Shown piece after piece: positions 33,365-40,780 of a stretch of DNA of 64,000 bases. The notes beneath the pieces are model-generated. The model had not been told where the DNA came from. It made no database searches and worked only from the letters and a program-made list of their open reading frames with translations. The position numbers were made by a program, and so were the translations under genes. Within the stretch, counting starts at the first letter, position 1. Every line of letters starts with the position of its first letter. Source of the stretch: CAYPAV01 sp964408805 (GTDB lineage Bacteria; Pseudomonadota; Alphaproteobacteria; UBA8366); assembly GCA_964408805.1 (NCBI GenBank), contig CAYPAV010000001.1, positions 248,001 through 312,000 on the forward strand, written 5' to 3'.

Positions 33365-33730
33365 CTACTCGGGACGCCAAGCGTCGCGCATATGATGCGG
33401 TGGTCGCCAGGGCGCCACCAGCATGACATCGAACCTAATCTCCAGATCCGCCAGGGCGGGACGTCCGGCGAGAAGCCACTCGGTTGCTCTTTGCAGGCGT
33501 TGGCGCTGCCGTCGCGTGATCGCCAGGATCCCCGACTGGCCGTGTCGCCGCGCCTTCACTTCGATGATGGCAAGGCTTTGTCCGCGGCGCGCAACAATGT
33601 CGATCTCACCCACCGGCGTCTTCAGACGACGGTCGATAATTCGGTAGCCGAGCAGGCGAAGTTGGCCAGCGCAACAGGCCTCGGCCCAGCGACCGAACCG
33701 TTCCGCGCGCCGCCGTCGCGTACCCGTCAT
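33365..33730 (-). CDS. yraN: YraN-family (UPF0102) nuclease-fold protein
   Basis: The 121-residue protein shows the restriction-endonuclease-like core of YraN, GEIDIVARRGQSLAIIEVKAR, with the D, E and K of a PD-(D/E)xK site. AERFGRWAEACCAGQLRLLGY is the N-terminal helix. It is probably a Holliday-junction or nuclease-related protein, but activity is unproven. In related genomes rsmI lies directly upstream of yraN. Here only a 109-nt gap separates it from the LpoA-like gene. Confidence 0.9.
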   Translation of the reverse strand: MTGTRRRRAERFGRWAEACCAGQLRLLGYRIIDRRLKTPVGEIDIVARRGQSLAIIEVKARRHGQSGILAITRRQRQRLQRATEWLLAGRPALADLEIRFDVMLVAPWRPPHHMRDAWRPE

Positions 33731-33839
33731 TGACGTCTCCGGGCCGGACGAATAGCGCGCTCCGCCCCCGGTTTACTTCGCCGGTCTGCGTCGCTAGGCT
33801 TCGCTCCAACCTCGGCATGGGCGGGCGAAAGGTCGGATC

Positions 33840-35324
33840 GTGCGACGAACAATGGATAGCGGAACCGTATCTCGCCGTGCAACATCCCCGGCATTTCTCC
33901 TCATTTGCCTCGCTCTTGGGGCGTGTCAGACCCTCAGGTTAACGGACACGCCGCCGGCACCTCAAGCCGCGGTCTCGACGCGGCCGGCGGCGCCCACCCA
34001 TCTACCGGCGAAGACGCCCCGCTCACCGGCCTCTTCGACGACCGCAGGCCGGCCGGCCGGTGCGATTGAGACGGGGCCGACGAAATCGGCTTCGCTCGCC
34101 ATCGAAAGGCCGGAAAAGCGGGTACCGAAAACGGTCGATTCAAAACCCGCAAGGTCGAAACCGAAAGCGCGGGATGGCGCGCGTGGGACGATCAAGGTTG
34201 GGCTGTTGCTGCCGTTGTCGGGACCTCGCGAGCGTCTTGGCCGTGAATTGCTCGATGCCGCGCAATTGGCGCTATTCGAACTCGCCGACGGGACTTTCGA
34301 ACTCCTTCCCGTGGATACCAAGGGAACCGCCGCCGGCGCCGCCGCCGCCGCCGAGACCGTGCTCGCCAGGGGTGCCAAACTGATTCTTGGCCCCGTTCTC
34401 GCGACCTCCGCAAAGGCGGTAGGGCCGGTCGCGCGGCGCGCGGGTGTATCCGTCGTCGCGTTTTCCAACTCGCGCGGTGTGGCTGGCAACGGCGTCTTCA
34501 TCCTCGGTCTGGTGCCGTCCCAGCAGGTCCATGCAGTGGTCGACTATGCGGTGAGCGAGGGTATTTTTCGGTTCGCCGCGCTGGCGCCGAACGACGCCTA
34601 TGGCCGCACCGTGATCGACGCCTTTCGACGGGCCGCGCGGGCGCGCGAAGCCGAGGTCGTTCGGGTCCAGTTCTATGATCCCGCGGCAACGGATTTTAGC
34701 GGCCCCGCGAAAATCATCGCCGACTACAACCGCCGCCGCCGGGCCTTGCTGGAGCAGCGCGCGAAACTGGAAGCGCGCGACGATGAAGCTTCCCGCCAGG
34801 CCCTGGAAAGGCTGGAAAAACTCGATACCATCGGCGAAGTGGATTTCGGCGCGGTTCTGTTGCCGGCGCGGGGACAGCAGCTGAAGGCACTGGCTTCACT
34901 TCTGGCCTATTACGATGTCGATCGACCGGCGGTACGTCTTCTCGGCCTCAGTAATTGGGGCGAAACCGATAAGATCGCAACCGAGCCATCGCTCGCCAAG
35001 GGATGGTTCGCGGCGCCGCCGCGCCAGGAACGGGAAAAATTTTCGCAGCGATTCAAGAGCGCCTTCGGGCGCCCGCCGGCGGCGATCGCGGCACTTGCCT
35101 ATGATGCAACGGCGCTTGCGGTCATCCTTTCGCAACCGAAATCGCCAAACGACTTTTCTCCCGCCCGACTGACTCAGCCGTTCGGTTTTCTCGGGGTCGA
35201 TGGGTTGTTTCGGTTGCGCCCCGTTGGCGTCGCCGAACGGGTATTCGAGATCCGCGAAGTTCGTCGCGAGGGCTTCACGACCCTGCGGCCGGCCCCGAAC
35301 GTTTTTCCGGGGGCCGGGAGCTGA
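33840..35324 (+). CDS. penicillin-binding protein activator, LpoA/LppC-like lipoprotein
   Basis: The 494-residue protein begins with a lipoprotein signal (SPAFLLICLALGAC, lipobox LGAC), then a long proline- and alanine-rich linker. It then has a periplasmic-binding-protein-like domain from about 120 (IKVGLLLPLSGPRERLG and ILGPVLATSAKAVGPVARRAGVSVVAFSNS). It matches the family that includes LpoA, an activator of PBP1A in E. coli. A direct role in activating a PBP here is inferred. The start is GTG at 33840 or ATG at 33852, which would drop four residues. Confidence 0.87.
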   Translation: MRRTMDSGTVSRRATSPAFLLICLALGACQTLRLTDTPPAPQAAVSTRPAAPTHLPAKTPRSPASSTTAGRPAGAIETGPTKSASLAIERPEKRVPKTVDSKPARSKPKARDGARGTIKVGLLLPLSGPRERLGRELLDAAQLALFELADGTFELLPVDTKGTAAGAAAAAETVLARGAKLILGPVLATSAKAVGPVARRAGVSVVAFSNSRGVAGNGVFILGLVPSQQVHAVVDYAVSEGIFRFAALAPNDAYGRTVIDAFRRAARAREAEVVRVQFYDPAATDFSGPAKIIADYNRRRRALLEQRAKLEARDDEASRQALERLEKLDTIGEVDFGAVLLPARGQQLKALASLLAYYDVDRPAVRLLGLSNWGETDKIATEPSLAKGWFAAPPRQEREKFSQRFKSAFGRPPAAIAALAYDATALAVILSQPKSPNDFSPARLTQPFGFLGVDGLFRLRPVGVAERVFEIREVRREGFTTLRPAPNVFPGAGS

Positions 35325-35336
35325 GCCTGTATTTCA

Positions 35337-36485
35337 TTACACCAATATCCGCGCGAGGATGGAATTGAGCCGCTGACGACCCGGACCGGTCGCGCGAAGG
35401 CCCCAGCTATCGGATAAAATCCATCCAGCCTCGATCAGATCGGCCAGGGCCTCCGGATCGATGAATTCGGACATCGTCCGTCCGCCCTCGCGTTCGAAGC
35501 GATCCGCGGGCACGCCCTCCGCGGTGCGGAGGCCCATCATGACCATTTCGACGACACGGTCTTCCGGCGAAAGCACTGCGCTTTCGCGGAGACCGTGACC
35601 ATATCGCTCGACGGCTTCGAGCCAGCGTTCGGGACGGCGAATGCGCTGAGTCGCGAATTTTTGGCGACCCCGGGCGATACGACCATGGGCACCGGGACCA
35701 ATGCCGACATAATCCCCATAGCGCCAATAAAGCTGATTGTGACGACATTCGCCCCCGGGCGCGGCGTGGTTGGAGATCTCGTAAGCCGGCAGCCCGGCGC
35801 CGTTCATCACGTCTTGCGTCGTCTCGTATAGGTCCGCCGCCACGTCTTCTTCCGGCATTCGAAGTGTCCCTTGACGAGCCTCTCCGTGAAAAACGGTTCC
35901 GGGCTCGATGGTCAGTTGATAGAGCGCCAGATGATCGCCGGCGCGCGCAAGGGCTTGGGACAACTCCGCCCGCCAGGCGGCGGGCGTCTGTTCCGGCCGG
36001 CAATAAATCAAATCGAAACTGTAACGCGGAAATAAGTTGGCGGCCGCCTCCACCGCCGATAGTGCCTCCGCCGCCGTATGCCCGCGTCCGAGAAATGACA
36101 GCGCTGCGTCGTCGAGCGCTTGGACGCCCAATGACACTCGGTTGACACCGGCCGTCCGATAGGCGGCGAGGCGCTTGGTTTCGACCGAAGTCGGGTTAGC
36201 CTCGAGCGTAACCTCGATCGACGGGCCCAGGCGCCATCGCTTGGCAATTCGGTCGAGGATGGCGGACGCCGTTTCCGGCGGCATCAGGGAGGGCGTGCCG
36301 CCGCCGAAGAAAATGCTGGTGACGGTCCGGTCTCCCGATTCCTCGGCGGCGTGGTCTATTTCGGCGAGCAGAGCCGTGCGCCAGCGATCCTGGTCGATGC
36401 CGTCGCGGACATGGCTGTTGAAATCGCAGTAAGGGCATTTCGAGAGGCAGAAGGGCCAGTGCAGATAGATACCGAAATCGGACAT
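35337..36485 (-). CDS. hemW: HemW-type radical SAM protein (haem chaperone)
   Basis: HemW resembles oxygen-independent coproporphyrinogen oxidase but acts as a haem chaperone. The 382-residue protein has the radical SAM motif CLSKCPYC with Cys13, Cys17 and Cys20, then IFFGGGTPSLMP and LEANPTS. RHNQLYWRYGDYVGIGPGAHG is the conserved haem-side region. The start at 36485 places the motif close to the N-terminus, as in HemW. A longer upstream frame overlaps rdgB. It is the last gene of rph-rdgB-hemW. Confidence 0.94.
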   Translation of the reverse strand: MSDFGIYLHWPFCLSKCPYCDFNSHVRDGIDQDRWRTALLAEIDHAAEESGDRTVTSIFFGGGTPSLMPPETASAILDRIAKRWRLGPSIEVTLEANPTSVETKRLAAYRTAGVNRVSLGVQALDDAALSFLGRGHTAAEALSAVEAAANLFPRYSFDLIYCRPEQTPAAWRAELSQALARAGDHLALYQLTIEPGTVFHGEARQGTLRMPEEDVAADLYETTQDVMNGAGLPAYEISNHAAPGGECRHNQLYWRYGDYVGIGPGAHGRIARGRQKFATQRIRRPERWLEAVERYGHGLRESAVLSPEDRVVEMVMMGLRTAEGVPADRFEREGGRTMSEFIDPEALADLIEAGWILSDSWGLRATGPGRQRLNSILARILV

Positions 36486-36496
36486 GATTGAACACT

Positions 36497-37093
36497 CTAG
36501 GCGAAACAGGCCGCGACGAGCTTGGCGAAGGCATCGGCGCGGTGGCTGATCCGGTGTTTGTCCGATGGCTCGAACTCGCCGAAGGTGAGGTCGTATCCCT
36601 TCGGCACGAAAATCGGATCGTAGCCGAATCCTTTCTCGCCCCGGGGCGGCCAAACGAGATCGCCGTCGACGGTGCCTTCGAAGATTTCGACATGCCCATC
36701 CGGCCAGGCAAGCGCCAGGGCGCAAACGAATTCAGCCCCGCGATCGGTATCGTCCCCGATCTTGTCGTGAACTTGGCGCATTGCCGCCTCGAAATCCTTG
36801 GTCTCGCCGGCCCAGCGCGCCGAATAGATGCCGGGTGCGCCGCCCAGCGCCGCCACGGCCAGCCCGGAATCATCGGCGAGCGCCGGCAAGCCCGACCCCG
36901 TTGCCGCCGCCTCGGCCTTCAGCCGGGCATTGGCGACGAATGTCGTACCTGTTTCCTCGGGTTCCGGCAGGTCGAGCGCGCCGGCCGAGACGATTTCGAT
37001 GTCGAAGTCCTGCAGCAGGTCGCCGATCTCGCGAATTTTGCCGGTGTTGTGGCTGGCGATGACGAGGCGAGGTTCGGTGAAGCGGCGCGGCAT
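36497..37093 (-). CDS. rdgB: RdgB/HAM1 family non-canonical purine NTP pyrophosphatase
   Basis: RdgB hydrolyses dITP, XTP and ITP to monophosphates. The 198-residue protein has the N-terminal LVIASHNTGKIREIGDLL, ADDSGLAVAALGGAPGIYSARWAG, and the C-terminal GFGYDPIFVPKGYDLTFGE, all family signatures. Length and position between rph and hemW are usual for alphaproteobacteria. The gap to hemW is 11 nt. Confidence 0.95.
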   Translation of the reverse strand: MPRRFTEPRLVIASHNTGKIREIGDLLQDFDIEIVSAGALDLPEPEETGTTFVANARLKAEAAATGSGLPALADDSGLAVAALGGAPGIYSARWAGETKDFEAAMRQVHDKIGDDTDRGAEFVCALALAWPDGHVEIFEGTVDGDLVWPPRGEKGFGYDPIFVPKGYDLTFGEFEPSDKHRISHRADAFAKLVAACFA

Positions 37094-37115
37094 AACCGGC
37101 TCCGATTATGGGGGG

Positions 37116-37826
37116 TCAGGTCTCGAGCGCCTCGCGCTGGGCGATGACTAAACTCGCGATGCCGGCCTCGGCCAGGTCCAGCAGGGCGTCGAACTCGCTT
37201 CTTTGGAAGGGATCGGCCTCGGCGGTCCCCTGAACTTCCACCAGCCCGCCGGCCCCGGTTAGCACGAAGTTCGCGTCCGCCTGCGCCGTCGAATCCTCGG
37301 CGTAGTCGAGGTCCAACACGGCCTTTCCCTGCCAAAGTCCGCAGGAGATGGCGGCGACGTGGTCGCTGAGCGGAATTTCCTTCACGACGCCAATCCCCGC
37401 CAGATGCCGAAACGCCAGATGGAGGGCGACGAAACCGCCGGTGATCGCGGCGGTCCGGGTCCCGCCATCGGCCTGCAGGACATCGCAATCGACCCGGACT
37501 TGCCGCTCGCCGAAGCCTTCCATGTCGGTGACCGCCCGCAGACTTCGCCCGATCAGCCGCTGGATCTCCTGGGTACGGCCCGTCCGAAGCGTGCGTTCGC
37601 GATTGTTACGGGTATTGGTGGCGCGCGGCAGCATGCCGTATTCCGCCGTTACCCAGCCGCGTTTTGTATTGCGCAGAAAAGGCGGCACCGAATCCTCAAT
37701 GCTGGCGGTGCACAAAACATGGGTGTCGCCGAATTTAGCGAGGCAGGAGCCCTCGGCATATTTGGAGACTTCGGTTTCCAGGCTCACCGCCCGGAGTTCG
37801 TCAAAAGCGCGGCCGGATGGGCGCAT
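37116..37826 (-). CDS. rph: ribonuclease PH
   Basis: RNase PH trims 3' ends of tRNA precursors phosphorolytically. The 236-residue protein has GDTHVLCTASIE, KRGWVTAEYGMLPRATNTR, GRTQEIQRLIGRSLRAVTD, and DCDVLQADGGTRTAAITGG, the catalytic and phosphate-binding elements. The C-terminal AQREALE is typical. It is first in the minus-strand group and divergent from hrcA. Confidence 0.97.
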   Translation of the reverse strand: MRPSGRAFDELRAVSLETEVSKYAEGSCLAKFGDTHVLCTASIEDSVPPFLRNTKRGWVTAEYGMLPRATNTRNNRERTLRTGRTQEIQRLIGRSLRAVTDMEGFGERQVRVDCDVLQADGGTRTAAITGGFVALHLAFRHLAGIGVVKEIPLSDHVAAISCGLWQGKAVLDLDYAEDSTAQADANFVLTGAGGLVEVQGTAEADPFQRSEFDALLDLAEAGIASLVIAQREALET

Positions 37827-37899
37827 GACTCTCTCGCAATCGTTGGGTCCGGAGGGAAGCTACCCAGTGACGCGGTGAAGGTCCAGCGAGGCGCTTACA

Positions 37900-37928
37900 T
37901 TGACGCTCCATGACGCGCTCACTACATT
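37900..37928 (+). promoter_or_regulatory. likely sigma-70 promoter of hrcA
   Basis: TTGACG (37900-37905), a 17-nt spacer, then TACATT (37923-37928) matches the -35/-10 consensus at 5 and 4 of 6 positions. Transcription would start around 37935, only a few bases before the hrcA ATG at 37938, so the mRNA would be nearly leaderless. No CIRCE element (TTAGCACTC-N9-GAGTGCTAA) is present here. Confidence 0.5.
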
Positions 37929-37937
37929 CCCGGCAAG

Positions 37938-38975
37938 ATGATTACCGAGATGAACGAGCGCTCGCGCAAAATTATGCGCCAGATCGTCGAGGCGTATGTC
38001 GAGACCGGCACCGCCGTCGGCTCGCGCACGCTCTCGCGCCGGTTGGAATTGCCGTTATCCCCGGCGACCATCCGCAACGTGATGGCCGACTTGGAGGAGC
38101 TGGGTCTTTTGTACGCGCCGCACACCTCGGCGGGCCGGCTGCCGACGGAGGCGGGGTTGCGCCTGTTCGTCGACGGCCTACTCGAGATCGGAAATCTCGC
38201 CGAGGGCGACCGCAGCCACATCGAAAGCCAATGCGCCGCCATGGGGCGAAGCCCGCAGCAGGTGTTGGAGGAGGCTTCCAACCTGCTGTCCGGACTCTCT
38301 TCCTGTGCAGGTTTGGTGGTGGCGCCGACCCATGAGGAGACGCTCCGACATATCGAGTTCGTCTCGCTCGGGCCCGGCCGGGGACTCGTCGTTCTGGTCA
38401 GCGACAGCGGCATGGTCGAGAACCGGGTGATCGATATCCCGCTCGGCATGCCGCCATCGGCCATGATCGAGGCGAGCAATTTCCTCAGTGCGAAACTGGT
38501 CGGGCGAACCCTGGCCGAGGCGCACCGCGAAATCGGCGCCGAGATCCAAAAACACCGGGCCGAACTCGACGCGTTGACCGAAAAGGTCATCGAAGCGGGT
38601 CTGGCGACCTGGTCGGATGCGGGGGGCGACGGCGGCGTGCTGATCGTGCGCGGTCAATCGAACCTGCTCGGCGATATCACGGCACTCGCCGATCTCGAAC
38701 AGATACGCGCGCTCTTCGAGGCACTGGAGACCAAGGAGACGTTGATCCGGCTGATCGAACTGACGGATACGGCGGATGGCGTGCAAATTTTTATCGGCGC
38801 CGAGAACGAGCTGTTCGCGCTGTCCGGCTGTTCGATGATCATATCGCCCTACCAGAATCGCCAGGAGCAGATCGTCGGCGCGATCGGTGTCATCGGGCCG
38901 ACGCGAATGAATTACGCGCGAATAATTCCCATGGTGGATTACACGGCAAAACTGGTCGGGCGGCTGCTCGGCTAA
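37938..38975 (+). CDS. hrcA: heat-inducible transcriptional repressor HrcA
   Basis: HrcA represses heat-shock genes by binding CIRCE elements. The 345-residue protein has a winged helix at the N-terminus (GSRTLSRRLELPLSPATIRNVMADLEELGLL) and the conserved HTSAGRLPTEAGLRLFVDGLL. It ends with a GAF-like inserted domain and GPTRMNYARIIPMVDYTAKLV. The start at 37938 lies right after a promoter-like element, and ATG at 37950 is an alternative start. It is followed by grpE, and no CIRCE element is visible near hrcA or dnaK. Confidence 0.95.
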   Translation: MITEMNERSRKIMRQIVEAYVETGTAVGSRTLSRRLELPLSPATIRNVMADLEELGLLYAPHTSAGRLPTEAGLRLFVDGLLEIGNLAEGDRSHIESQCAAMGRSPQQVLEEASNLLSGLSSCAGLVVAPTHEETLRHIEFVSLGPGRGLVVLVSDSGMVENRVIDIPLGMPPSAMIEASNFLSAKLVGRTLAEAHREIGAEIQKHRAELDALTEKVIEAGLATWSDAGGDGGVLIVRGQSNLLGDITALADLEQIRALFEALETKETLIRLIELTDTADGVQIFIGAENELFALSGCSMIISPYQNRQEQIVGAIGVIGPTRMNYARIIPMVDYTAKLVGRLLG

Positions 38976-38990
38976 GGAGAATGTAACGGA

Positions 38991-39662
38991 ATGAACGATA
39001 AGATCGAAGAGGCCGCCAACGAAGAGGAGCGGCCCGCGGAAGATCCCATTGAGGCTGTTGAAATTTCCGAGGCGGCACGACAGATGGCCGACGCCGACAT
39101 GGAAAGTGAAAATTCCTCGGCGGACGAGCCGTTGCTCGAGGAAACACCCGCGGCCGAGCCGACGCCGGAAGAACAGGTCGCGGAGATGAAAGACCGCTTG
39201 CTTCGCGCGCTCGCCGATGTCGAGAACACGCGCCGCCGGGCTACGCGCGATCTTGAGGATTCCCGAAAATATGGGGCCAGCAATTTCGCCAAGGATTTGC
39301 TGAACGTCGCCGACAATCTGCGGCGCGCGCTCGACTCCGTGACCGACGAGCTACGCGATTCGGGCGAAGCGTCCAGCAACCTCGTCTCCGGCATCGAGAT
39401 GGTCGAGCAGGAATTGCTGAGCTCGTTCGAGCGCCATGGAATCACGAAGATCGACCCACTGGGCGAGCTCTTCAACCATGACTTCCATCAGGCGATGTTC
39501 GAGATCGAAAGCGAGGAATATTCCGCCGGAACCGTGGCCCAGGTCCTGCAGCCGGGCTATGTCATGCACGATCGCCTCTTGCGTCCCGCCATGGTCGCGG
39601 TCGCCAAGGCTGCATCCGAGGAACCGCCCGAGGATGTGGCGCCGGTCGACACCACCGCCTGA
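38991..39662 (+). CDS. grpE: nucleotide exchange factor GrpE
   Basis: GrpE releases ADP from DnaK. The 223-residue protein has an acidic, low-complexity N-terminus and the long coiled-coil helix (EMKDRLLRALADVENTRRRATRD). The conserved C-terminal beta domain reads FNHDFHQAMFEIESEEYSAGTVAQVLQPGYVMHDRLLRPAMVAVAK. It starts 15 nt after hrcA and has a GGAGA ribosome-binding site nearby. It converges with the DUF1848 gene 3 nt downstream. Confidence 0.96.
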   Translation: MNDKIEEAANEEERPAEDPIEAVEISEAARQMADADMESENSSADEPLLEETPAAEPTPEEQVAEMKDRLLRALADVENTRRRATRDLEDSRKYGASNFAKDLLNVADNLRRALDSVTDELRDSGEASSNLVSGIEMVEQELLSSFERHGITKIDPLGELFNHDFHQAMFEIESEEYSAGTVAQVLQPGYVMHDRLLRPAMVAVAKAASEEPPEDVAPVDTTA

Positions 39663-39665
39663 TCC

Positions 39666-40559
39666 TCAGCTCCGAACCTCTTCGTGCACTTCTCCCAGCG
39701 CCGCCGCTGCCGGGTCATGAGCCTTGTGCCGTCGCCGTGCCGCGGCAGGGCTGGCGACGGCGTAGCAATATACGCAGCCGTGGGGACAGGTGTCGTAGGC
39801 ACCGATATCGCGCGAGCGGTCGCACCGGCAGTCGGGGCGATTGCCCGCCCTCGGCGCCGTGATCCGCCGGCCGGCGATGTCGGACAGACGTATCGCATCG
39901 ATACAGCGCGCCTCGCCGGCGCCGGAGACCAGGAATTCGGGCTGGCTGCAAAATGTGGCGCGCATCCCATGCGCGGTCGCAATTCCAATCAGCCGGTGGG
40001 CGAGATCTTTTTTGGTCGCGGCGGGCGGATCCTCCCAGGTGAAACCCGTATCTCGCGCCGCCGCATCGAGATTGCGGCGCGTCTTGCGATAGAGGTGAGC
40101 GAAGGAAAGCACGACCTCGTCGACCGTGCCCGAAAGCTCCGCAGCGAGGCGGGTGAATGTCGCCACGTGCCAATCCGGCGGCGTCAGCGAGGTGAGCAGG
40201 ATCGGGTCGTATCGCCAGACTGCGGCGCGTGGCCCGAAGGCGGCGGCGAGATCATGCAGATCGTTCGTCGCCCGGGCGGGCTCGACGACACGCTGTTCCA
40301 AGGCGCGCGGATAGGCCGTCACGGTGTAGTGGACGTAAAAGGGCGCCACGGCGGCCACTTCCTCGAGCCGGCCCATGAACGGCCGGAGGTGACGCGTCCA
40401 AAAAACGAACCCGTCGAGATTATCGGGCATCAGTGGAACATCGTAGGGTTGCCGGTTCCACGGATTGACCGGCCGGCAGAGGCCCGCAGCGAGGCGCGCC
40501 ATGAACCAATCGCCGTAAAAGGCGGGAATGTCGGTGCGGTAGCTCGCGGAAATGATCAT
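39666..40559 (-). CDS. DUF1848-family protein with C-terminal radical-SAM-like cysteine motif
   Basis: The 297-residue protein matches the DUF1848 family: IISASYRTDIPAFYGDWF at the start, VPLMPDNLDGFVFWTRH, AVWRYDPILLT, then SFAHLYRKTRRN. Near the C-terminus it has C244 and C246 followed by TCPHGCVYCY. There C258, C262 and C265 give CxxxCxxC spacing as in radical SAM enzymes, but at the C-terminal rather than N-terminal end of the barrel. The function is unknown. It lies on the opposite strand between grpE and dnaK. The start at 40557-40559 was chosen over 36 extra residues in a longer frame. Confidence 0.85.
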   Translation of the reverse strand: MIISASYRTDIPAFYGDWFMARLAAGLCRPVNPWNRQPYDVPLMPDNLDGFVFWTRHLRPFMGRLEEVAAVAPFYVHYTVTAYPRALEQRVVEPARATNDLHDLAAAFGPRAAVWRYDPILLTSLTPPDWHVATFTRLAAELSGTVDEVVLSFAHLYRKTRRNLDAAARDTGFTWEDPPAATKKDLAHRLIGIATAHGMRATFCSQPEFLVSGAGEARCIDAIRLSDIAGRRITAPRAGNRPDCRCDRSRDIGAYDTCPHGCVYCYAVASPAAARRRHKAHDPAAAALGEVHEEVRS

Positions 40560-40780
40560 TCCAACGTTTCCCCACGGAGACGGCCTGATGCACGCCTGAA
40601 CAAAAACCGGGCGGGCGGGAGCTTGCGGATCGCGCAACCCGATCTTATATAGCCGAAAGCTGAACAATAAACCTGCGTGGAAACACCTTGACGGAGGCCT
40701 GCCCCCTAATTCGAGAAATGGGGGCCGAAAACGGACCGAGCGGCCCCGTCGGGCGAATGGAAAATTAAAGGTCGAGCATT

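Noticed and set aside
40687..40711. Sigma-32 promoter for dnaK (CTTGACG and CCCCTAAT)
   Set aside because: Both parts resemble heat-shock elements, but the gap between them is only about 8-9 nt, shorter than the usual 13-17. Not listed as a feature.
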